A stretch of 64,000 nucleotides of DNA from Glycine soja (taxonomy: Eukaryota > Streptophyta > Magnoliopsida > Fabales > Fabaceae): the NCBI RefSeq assembly GCF_004193775.1, contig NC_041020.1, positions 12,098,356 to 12,162,355 on the forward strand, given 5' to 3'. The position numbers were made by a program, and so were the translations under genes. The notes beneath the pieces were generated by a model, which was not told the DNA's origin, did not search any database, and saw only the letters and a program-made list of their open reading frames with translations. Position 1 is the stretch's first letter. Each line of letters begins with the position of its first letter. Of this stretch, positions 12,319-23,170 are shown one piece after another.

Positions 12319-15300
12319 ATAACATTCATGTGGCTCCGAAAAAGGGTGAGAATGGAGGATTGCCTCGAGGGTCCTCACTTAGGCAATCATGAAACATAGC
12401 TCCAAACTCGAAAGTTGAGGCCACATGAACAGCCCTAAGCAATAACATTCATGTGGCTCCGAAAAAGGGTAAGAATGGAGGATTGGCTTGAGGGTCCTCA
12501 CTTAGGCAATCATGAAACTAAGCTCCAAACTCGAAAGTGGAGGACACTTGAACAACCCTAAGCAATAACATTCATGTGGCTCCGAAAAAGGGTGAGAATG
12601 GAGGATTGCCTTGAGGGTCCTCACTTAGGCAATCATAAAACACAGCTCCAAACTCGAAAGTGGAGGACACATGAACAGCCCTAAGCAATAACATTCATGT
12701 GGCTCCGAAAAAGGGTGAGAATGGAGGATTGCCTTGAGGGTCCTCACCTAGGCAATCATGAAACTCAGCTCCAAACTCGAAAGTGGAGGACACATGAACA
12801 GCCCTAAGCAATAACATTCATGTGGCTCCGAAAAAGGGTGAGAATGGAGGATTGCCTCGAGGGTCCTCACTTAGGCAATCATGAAACATAGCTCCAAACT
12901 CGAAAGTTGAGGCCACATGAACAGCCCTAAGCAATAACATTCATGTGGCTCCGAAAAAGGGTGAGAATGGAGGATTGCCTTGAGGGTCCTCACTTAGGCA
13001 ATCATGAAACACAGCTCCAAACTCGAAAGCGGAGGACACATGAACAGCCCTAAGAATTAACATTCATGTGGCTCCGAAAAAGGGTGAGAATGGAGGATTG
13101 CCTTGAGGGTCCTCACTTAGGCAATCATGAAACACAGCTCCAAACTCGAAATTGGAGGACACATGAACAACCCTAAGCAATAACATTCATGTGGCTCCGA
13201 AAAAGGGTGAGAATGGAGGATTGCCTTGAGGGTCCTCACTTAGGCAATCATGAAACTCAGCTCCAAACTCGAAAATGGAGGGCACATGAACAGCCCTAAG
13301 CAATAACATTCATGTGGCTCCGAAAAAGGTGAGAATGGAGGATTGCCTTGAGGGTCCTCACTTAGGCAATCATGAAACACAGCTCCAAACTCGAAAATGG
13401 AGGACACATGAACAACCCTAAGCAATAACATTCATGTGGCTCCGAAAAAGGGTGAGAATGGAGGATTGCCTTGAGGGTCCTCACTTAGGCAATCATGAAA
13501 CACAACTCCAAACTCGAAAATGGAGGACACATGAACAGCCCTAAGCAATAACATTCATGTGGCTCCGAAAAAGGGTGAGAATGGAGGATTGCCTTGAGGG
13601 TCCTCACTTAGGCAATCATGAAACACAGCTCCAAACTCGAAAGTGGAGGACACATGAACAGCCCTAAGCAATAACATTCATGTGGCTCCGAAAAAGGGTG
13701 AGAATGGAGGATTGCCTTGAGGGTCCTCACATAGGCAATCATGAAACACAGCTCCAAACTCGAAAGTGGAGGACACATGAACAACCCTAAGCAATAACAT
13801 TCATGTGGCTCCGAAAAAGGGTGAGAATGGAGGATTGCCTTGAGGGTCCTCACTTAGGCAATCATGAAACACAACTCCAAACTCGAAAATGGAGGACACA
13901 TGAACAGCCCTAAGCAATAACATTCATGTGGCTCCGAAAAAGGGTGAGAATGGAGGATTGCCTTGAGGGTCCTCACTTAGGCAATCATGAAACACAACTC
14001 CAAACTCGAAAATGGAGGACACATGAACAGCCCTAAGCAATAACATTCATGTGGCTCCGAAAAAGGGTGAGAATGGAGGATTGCCTTGAGGGTCCTCACT
14101 TAGGCAATCATGAAACACAGCTCCAAACTCGAAAACGGAGGACACATGAACAGCCCTAAGAATTAACATTCATGTGGCTCCGAAAAAGGGTGAGAATGGA
14201 GGATTGCCTTGAGGGTCCTCAGTTTGGCAATCATGAAACACAGCTCCAAACTCGAAAGTCGAGGACACATGAACAACCCTAAACAATAACATTCATGTGG
14301 CTCAGAAAAAGGGTGAGAATGGAGGATTGCCTTGAGGGTCCTCACATAGGCAATCATGAAACTCAGCTCCAAACTCGAAAGTGGAGGACACATGAACAAC
14401 CCTAAGCAATAACATTCATGTGGCTCCGAAAAAGGTTGAGAATGAAGGAATGCCTTGAGGGTCCTCACTTAGGCAATCATGAAACACAGATCCAAACTCG
14501 AAAATGGAGGACACATGAACAACCCTAAGCAATAACATTCATGTGGCTCCGAAAAAGGGTGAGAATGGAGGATTGCCTTGAGGGTCCTCACTTAGGCAAT
14601 CATGAAACACAGCTCCAAACTCGAAAGTGGAGGACACATGAACAGCCCTAAGAATTAACATTCATGTGGCTTCGAAAAAGGGTGAGAATGGAGGATTGCC
14701 TTGAGGGTCCTCAGTTTGGCAATCATGAAACACAGCTCCAAACTCGAAATTGGAGGACACATGAACAACCCTAAGCAATAACATTCATGTGGCTCCGAAA
14801 AAGGGTGAGAATGGAGGATTGCCTTGAGGGTCCTCACTTAGGCAATCATGAAACTCAGCTCCAAACTCGAAAATGGAGGGCACATGAACAGCCCTAAGCA
14901 ATAACATTCATGTGGCTCCGAAAAAGGTGAGAATGGAGGATTGCCTTGAGGGTCCTCACTTAGGCAATCATGAAACACAGCTCCAAACTCGAAAGTTGAG
15001 GCCACATGAACAGCCCTAAGCAATAACATTCATGTGGCTCCGAAAAAGGGTGAGAATGGAGGATTGCCTTGAGGGTCCTCACATAGGCAATCATGAAACA
15101 CAGCTCCAAACTCGAAAGTGGAGGACACATGAACAACCCTAAGCAATAACATTCGTGTGGCTCCGAAAAAGGGTGAGAATGGAGGATTGCCTTGAGGGTC
15201 CTCACTTAGGCAATCATGAAACACAACTCCAAACTTGAAAATGGAGGACACATGAACAGCCCTAAGCAATAACATTCATGTGGCTCCGAAAAAGGGTGAG

Positions 15301-16558
15301 AATGGAGGATTGCCTTGAGGGTCCTCACTTAGGCAATCATGAAACACAGCTCCAAACTCGAAAGTGGAGGACACATGAACAGCCCTAAGAATAAACATTC
15401 ATGTGGCTTCGAAAAAGGGTGAGAATGGAGGATTGCCTTGAGGGTCCTCAGTTTGGCAATCATGAAACACAGCTCCAAACTCGAAAGTGGAGGACACATG
15501 AACAACCCTAAACAATAACATTCATGTGGCTCCGAAAAAGGGTGAGAATGGAGGATTGCCTTGAGGGTCCTCACATAGGCAATCATGAAACTCAGCTCCA
15601 AACTTGAAAGTGGAGGACACATGAACAACCCTAAGCAATAACATTCATGTGGCTCCGAAAAAGGTTGAGAATGAAGGAATGCCTTGAGGGTCCTCACTTA
15701 GGCAATCATGAAACACAGCTCCAAACTCGAAAATGGAGGACACATGAACAACCCTAAGCAATAACATTCATGTGGCTCCGAAAAAGGGTGAGAATGGAGG
15801 ATTGCCTTGAGGGTCCTCACTTAGGCAATCATGAAACACAGCTCCAAACTCGAAAGTGGAGGACACATGAACAGCCCTAAGAATTAACATTCATGTGGCT
15901 TCGAAAAAGGGTGAGAATGGAGGATTGCCTTGAGGGTCCTCAGTTTGACAATCATGAAACACAGCTCCAAACTCGAAAGTGGAGGACACTTGAACAACCC
16001 TAAGCAATAACATTCATGTGGCTCCGAAAAAGGGTGAGAATGGAGGATTGCCTTGAGGGTCCTCACTTAGGCAATCATGAAACTCAGCACCAAACTCGAA
16101 AATGGAGGGAACATGAACAGCCCTAAGCAAAAACATTCATGTGGCTCCGAAAAAGGTTGAGAATGAAGGAATGCCTTGAGGGTCCTCACATAGGCAATCA
16201 TGAAACACAGCTCCAAACTCGAAAGTGGAGGACACATGAACAACCCTAAGCAATAACATTCATGTGGCTCCGAAAAAGGGTGAGAATGGAGGATTTCCTT
16301 GAGGGTCCTCACTTAGGCAATCATGAAACACAGCTCCAAACTCGAAAACGGAGGACACATGAACAGCCCTAAGAATTAACATTCATGTGGCTCCGAAAAA
16401 GGGTGAGAATGGAGGATTGCCTTGAGGGTCCTCAGTTTGGCAATCATGAAACACAGCTCCAAACTCGAAAGTGGAGGACACATGAACAACCCTAAGCAAT
16501 AACATTCATGTGGCTCCGAAAAAGGGTGAGAATGGAGGATTGCCTTGAGGGTCCTCAC

Positions 16559-19500
16559 TTAGGCAATCATGAAACTCAGCACCAAACTCGAAAATGGAGG
16601 GCACATGAACAGCCCTAAGCAAAAACATTCATGTGGCTCCGAAAAAGGTTGAGAATGAAGGAATGCCTTGAGGGTCCTCACATAGGCAATCATGAAACAC
16701 AACTCCAAACTCGAAAATGGAGGACACATGAACAGCCCTAAGCAATAACATTCATGTGGCTCCGAAAAAGGGTGAGAATGGAGGATTGCCTTGAGGGTCC
16801 TCACTTAGGCTATCATGAAACACAGCTCCAAACTCGACAACGGAGGACACATGAACAGCCCTAAGAATTAACATTCATGTGGCTCCGAAAAAGGGTGAGA
16901 ATGGAGGATTGCCTTGAGGGTCCTCAGTTTGGCAATCATGAAACACAGCTCCAAACTCGAAAGTGGAGGACACATGAACAACCCTAAGCAATAACATTCA
17001 TGTGGCTCCGGAAAAGGGTGAGAATGGAGGATTTCCTTGAGGGTCCTCACTTAGGCAATCATGAAACTCAGCTCCAAACTTGAAAATGGAGGGCACATGA
17101 ACAGCCCTAAGCAATAACATTCATGTGGCTCCGAAAAAGGGTGAGAATGGAGGATTGCCTTGAGGGTCCTCACATAGGCAATCATGAAACACAACTCCAA
17201 ACTCGAAAGTGGAGGACACATGAACAACCCTAAGCAATAACATTCATGTGGCTCCGAAAAAGGGTGAGAATGGAGGATTGCCTTGAGGGTCCTCAGTTTG
17301 GCAATCATGAAACACAGCTCCAAACTCGAAAGTGGAGGACACTTGAACAACCCTAAGCAATAACATTCATGTGGCTCCGAAAAAGGGTGAGAATGGAGGA
17401 TTGCCTTGAGGGTCCTCACTTAGGCAATCATGAAACTCAGCACCAAACTCGAAAATGGAGGGCACATGAACAGCCCTAAGCAAAAACATTCATGTGGCTC
17501 CGAAAAAGGTTGAGAATGAAGGAATGCCTTGAGGGTCCTCACATAGGCAATCATGAAACACAGCTCCAAACTCGAAAGTGGAGGACACATGAACAACCCT
17601 AAGCAATAACATTCATGTGGCTCCGAAAAAGGGTGAGAATGGAGGATTTCCTTGAGGGTCCTCACTTAGGCAATCATGAAACACAGCTCCAAACTCGAAA
17701 GTGGAGGACACATGAACAGCCCTAAGAATTAACATTCATGTGGCTTCGAAAAAGGGTGAGAATGGAGGATTGCCTTGAGGGTCCTCAGTTTGGCAATCAT
17801 GAAACACAGCTCCAAACTCGAAAGTGGAGGACACTTGAACAACCCTAAGCAATAACATTCATGTGGCTCCGAAAAAGGGTGAGAATGGAGGATTGCCTTG
17901 AGGGTCCTCACTTAGGCAATCATGAAACTCAGCACCAAACTCGAAAATGGAGGGCACATGAACAGCCCTAAGCAAAAACATTCATGTGGCTCCGAAAAAG
18001 GTTGAGAATGAAGGAATGCCTTGAGGGTCCTCACATAGGCAATCATGAAACACAGCTCCAAACTCGAAAGTGGAGGACACATGAACAACCCTAAGCAATA
18101 ACATTCATGTGGCTCCGAAAAAGGGTGAGAATGGAGGATTTCCTTGAGGGTCCTCACTTAGGCAATCATGAAACACAGCTCCAAACTCGAAAGTGGAGGA
18201 CACATGAACAGCCCTAAGAATTAACATTCATGTGGCTTCGAAAAAGGGTGAGAATGGAGGATTGCCTTGAGGGTCCTCAGTTTGGCAATCATGAAACACA
18301 GCTCCAAACTCGAAAGTGGAGGACACTTGAACAACCCTAAGCAATAACATTCATGTGGCTCCGAAAAAGGGTGAGAATGGAGGATTGCCTTGAGGGTCCT
18401 CACTTAGGCAATCATGAAACTCAGCACCAAACTCGAAAATGGAGGGCACATGAACAGCCCTAAGCAAAAACATTCATGTGGCTCCGAAAAAGGTTGAGAA
18501 TGAAGGAATGCCTTGAGGGTCCTCACATAGGCAATCATGAAACACAGCTCCAAACTCGAAAGTGGAGGACACATGAACAACCCTAAGCAATAACATTCAT
18601 GTGGCTCCGAAAAAGGGTGAGAATGGAGGATTTCCTTGAGGGTCCTCACTTAGGCAATCATGAAACACAGCTCCAAACTCGAAAACGGAGGACACATGAA
18701 CAGCCCTAAGAATTAACATTCATGTGGCTCCGAAAAAGGGTGAGAATGGAGGATTGCCTTGAGGGTCCTCAGTTTGGCAATCATGAAACACAGCTCCAAA
18801 CTCGAAAGTGGAGGACACATGAACAACCCTAAGCAATAACATTCATGTGGCTCCGAAAAAGGGTGAGAATGGAGGATTGCCTTGAGGGTCCTCACTTAGG
18901 CAATCATGAAACTCAGCACCAAACTCGAAAATGGAGGGCACATGAACAGCCCTAAGCAAAAACATTCATGTGGCTCCGAAAAAGGTTGAGAATGAAGGAA
19001 TGCCTTGAGGGTCCTCACATAGGCAATCATGAAACACAACTCCAAACTCGAAAATGGAGGACACATGAACAGCCCTAAGCAATAACATTCATGTGGCTCC
19101 GAAAAAGGGTGAGAATGGAGGATTGCCTTGAGGGTCCTCACTTAGGCTATCATGAAACACAGCTCCAAACTCGACAACGGAGGACACATGAACAGCCCTA
19201 AGAATTAACATTCATGTGGCTCCGAAAAAGGGTGAGAATGGAGGATTGCCTTGAGGGTCCTCAGTTTGGCAATCATGAAACACAGCTCCAAACTCGAAAG
19301 TGGAGGACACATGAACAACCCTAAGCAATAACATTCATGTGGCTCCGAAAAAGGGTGAGAATGGAGGATTTCCTTGAGGGTCCTCACTTAGGCAATCATG
19401 AAACTCAGCTCCAAACTTGAAAATGGAGGGCACATGAACAGCCCTAAGCAATAACATTCATGTGGCTCCGAAAAAGGGTGAGAATGGAGGATTGCCTTGA

Positions 19501-20986
19501 GGGTCCTCACATAGGCAATCATGAAACACAACTCCAAACTCGAAAGTGGAGGACACATGAACAACCCTAAGCAATAACATTCATGTGGCTCCGAAAAAGG
19601 GTGAGAATGGAGGATTGCCTTGAGGGTCCTCAGTTTGGCAATCATGAAACACAGCTCCAAACTCGAAAGTGGAGGACACTTGAACAACCCTAAGCAATAA
19701 CATTCATGTGGCTCCGAAAAAGGGTGAGAATGGAGGATTGCCTTGAGGGTCCTCACTTAGGCAATCATGAAACTCAGCACCAAACTCGAAAATGGAGGGC
19801 ACATGAACAGCCCTAAGCAAAAACATTCATGTGGCTCCGAAAAAGGTTGAGAATGAAGGAATGCCTTGAGGGTCCTCACATAGGCAATCATGAAACACAG
19901 CTCCAAACTCGAAAGTGGAGGACACATGAACAACCCTAAGCAATAACATTCATGTGGCTCCGAAAAAGGGTGAGAATGGAGGATTTCCTTGAGGGTCCTC
20001 ACTTAGGCAATCATGAAACACAGCTCCAAACTCGAAAACGGAGGACACATGAACAGCCCTAAGAATTAACATTCATGTGACTCCGAAAAAGGGTGAGAAT
20101 GGAGGATTGCCTTGAGGGTCCTCAGTTTGGCAATCATGAAACACAGCTCCAAACTCGAAAGTGGAGGACACATGAACAACCCTAAGCAATAACATTCATG
20201 TGGCTCCGAAAAAGGGTGAGAATGGAGGATTGCCTTGAGGGTCCTCACTTAGGCAATCATGAAACTCAGCACCAAACTCGAAAATGGAGGGCACATGAAC
20301 AGCCCTAAGCAAAAACATTCATGTGGCTCCGAAAAAGGTTGAGAATGAAGGAATGCCTTGAGGGTCCTCACATAGGCAATCATGAAACACAACTCCAAAC
20401 TCGAAAATGGAGGACACATGAACAGCCCTAAGCAATAACATTCATGTGGCTCCGAAAAAGGGTGAGAATGGAGGATTGCCTTGAGGGTCCTCACTTAGGC
20501 TATCATGAAACACAGCTCCAAACTCGACAACGGAGGACACATGAACAGCCCTAAGAATTAACATTCATGTGGCTCCGAAAAAGGGTGAGAATGGAGGATT
20601 GCCTTGAGGGTCCTCAGTTTGGCAATCATGAAACACAGCTCCAAACTCGAAAGTGGAGGACACATGAACAACCCTAAGCAATAACATTCATGTGGCTCCG
20701 AAAAAGGGTGAGAATGGAGGATTTCCTTGAGGGTCCTCACTTAGGCAATCATGAAACTCAGCTCCAAACTCGAAAATGGAGGGCACATGAACAGCCCTAA
20801 GCAATAACATTCATGTGGCTCCGAAAAAGGGTGAGAATGGAGGATTTCCTTGAGGGTCCTCACATAGGCAATCATGAAACACAGCTCCAAACTCGAAAGT
20901 GGAGGACACATGAACAACCCTAAGCAATAACATTCATGTGGCTCCGAAAAAGGGTGAGAATGGAGGATTGCCTTGAGGTTCCTCAC
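16559..20986. repeat. Higher-order repeat blocks inside the 123-bp array
   Basis: Diagnostic variants recur in blocks of 4 or 3 units. Block starts are 16559 (A), 17051 (B), 17420 (C), 17912 (C), 18404 (C), 18896 (A), 19388 (B), 19757 (C), 20249 (A) and 20741 (B-like). Spacings are 492 bp (4 units) except 369 bp (3 units) after B. So A-B-C-C-C spans 2,337 bp (19 units) and is followed by A-B-C of 1,353 bp (11 units). Minus-strand translations of the A copies at 16559, 18896 and 20249 are identical to each other, as are the B copies at 17051 and 19388 and the C copies. This points to recent duplication of multi-unit segments. Confidence 0.9.
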
Positions 20987-23170
20987 TTAGGCAATCATGA
21001 AACTCAGCTCCAAACTCGAAAATGGAGGACACATGAACAACCCTAAGCAATAACATTCATGTGGCTCCGAAAAAGGGTGAAAATGGAGGATTGCCTTGAG
21101 GGTCCTCACTTAGGCAATCATGAAACACAGCTCCAAACTCGAACGTTGAGGCCACATGAACAGCCCTAAGCAATAACATTCATGTGGCTCCGAAAAAGGG
21201 TGAGAATGGAGGATTAGCTTGAGGGTCCTCACTTAGGCAAACATGAAACTAAGCTCCAAACTTGAAAGTGGAGGACACACGAACAACACTAAGCAATAAC
21301 ATTCATGTGGCTCCGAAAAAGGGTGAGAATGGAGGATTGCCTTGAGGTTCCTCACTTAGGCAATCATGAAACACAACTCAAAATTCGAAAATGGAAGACA
21401 CATGAACAGCCCTAAGCAATAACATTCATGTGGCTCCGAAAAAGGGTGAGAATGGAGGATTGGCTTGAGGGTCCTCACTTAGGCAATCATGAAACTAAGC
21501 TCCAAACTCGAAAGTGGAGGACACATGAAGAACCCTAAGCAATAACATTCATGTGGCTTCGAAAAAGGGTGAGAATGGAGGATTGCCTTGAGGGTCCTCA
21601 CTTAGGCAATCATGAAACACAGCTCCAAACTCGAAAGTGGAGGACACATGAACAGCCCTAAGCAATAACATTCATGTGGCTCCGAAAAAGGGTGAGAATG
21701 GAGGATTGCCTTGAGGGTCCTCACATAGGCAATCATACAACACAGCTCCAAACTCGAAAGTGGAGGACACATGAACAACCCTAAGCAATAACATTCATGT
21801 GGCTCCGAAAAAGGGTGAGAATGGAGGATTGCCTTGAGGGTCCTCACTTAGGCAATCATGAAACTCAGCTCCAAACTCGAAAATGGAGGACACATGAACA
21901 ACCCTAAGCAATAACATTCATGTGGCTCCGCAAAAGGGTGAAAATGGAGGATTGCCTTGAGGGTCCTCACTTAGGCAATCATGAAACACAGCTCCAAACT
22001 CGAACGTTGAGGCCACATGAACAGCCCTACGCAACAACATTCATGTGGCTCCGAAAAAGGGTGAGAATGGAGGATTGCCTTGAGGGTCCTCACATAGGCA
22101 ATCATGAAACACAGCTCCAAACTCGAAAGTGGAGGACACATGAACAACCCTAAGCAATAACATTCATGTGGCTCCGAAAAAGGGTGAGAATGGAGGATTG
22201 ACTTGAGGGTCCTCACTTAGGCAATCATGAAACTCAGCTCCAAACTCGAAAATGGAGGACACATGAACAGCCCTAAGCAATAACATTCATGTGGCTCCGA
22301 AAAAGGGTGAGAATGGAGGATTGCCTTGAGGGTCCTCACTTAGGCAATCATGAAACACAGCTCCAAACTCGAAAGTTGAGGCCACATGAACAGCCCTAAG
22401 CAATAACATTCATGTGGCTCCGAAAAAGGGTGAGAATGGAGGATTGCCTTGAGGGTCCTCACTTAGGCAATCATGAAACTCAGCTCCAAACTCGAAAATG
22501 GAGGACACATGAACAGCCCTAAGCAATAACATTCATGTGGCTCCGAAAAAGGGTGAAAATGGAGGATTGCCTTGAGGGTCCTCACTTAGGCAATCATGAA
22601 ACACAGCTCCAAACTCGAACGTTGAGGCCACATGAACAGCCCTAAGCAATAACATTCATGTGGCTCCGAAAAAGGGAGAGAATGGAGGATTGCCTTGAGG
22701 GTCCTCACTTAGGCAATCATGAAACACAGCTCCAAACTCGAATGTGGAGGACACATGAACAACCCTAAGCAATAACATTCATGTGGCTCCAAAAAAGGGT
22801 GAGAATGGAGGATTGCCTTGAGGGTCCTCACTTAGGCAATCATGAAACTCAGCTCCAAACTCGAAAATGGAGGGCACATGAACAGCCCTAAGCAATAACA
22901 TTCATGTGGCTCCGAAAAAGGGTGAGAATTTAGGATTGCCTTGAGGGTCCTCACTTAGGCAATCATGAAACACCGCTCCAAACTCGAAAGTGGAGGACAC
23001 ACGAACAACACTAAGCAATAACATTCATGTGGCTCCGAAAAAGGGTGAGAATGGAGGATTTCCTTGAGGGTCCTCACTTAGGCAATCATGAAACACAGCT
23101 GCAAACTCGAAAGTTGAGGACACATGAACAGCCCTAAGCAATAACATTCATGTGGCTCCGAAAAAGGGTG

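Larger units (their letters stand above)
10768..23170. repeat. 123-bp tandem repeat array, about 90 copies
   Basis: A unit of 123 bp repeats head to tail. Recognisable words on the plus strand are ATTCATGTGGCTCCGAAAAA, GGATTGCCTTGAGGGTCCTC and GAGGACACATGAACA. Occasional units are 122 bp (one base lost in the GAAAAAGGG run). Leaving out the solo LTR at 11173-12318, about 11.26 kb remain, or about 91 units. The first unit (10768 onward) is the most diverged. The array stops sharply at 23170. As 123 is a multiple of three, long minus-strand frames with a 41-residue period appear, but they follow from the repeat and I do not call them genes. In element orientation the array lies in the 3' untranslated region, next to the 3' LTR. 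Confidence 0.97.

Noticed and set aside
21920..22153. Plus-strand 77-codon frame in the tandem array
   Set aside because: It appears only where a stop in the 123-bp unit is mutated; there is no support beyond the repeat.
13240..22216. Many minus-strand frames of 60-122 codons as a repeat-protein gene family
   Set aside because: They are produced by the 123-bp unit being a multiple of three. Starts and stops recur at the repeat period and no promoter or known domain is seen.
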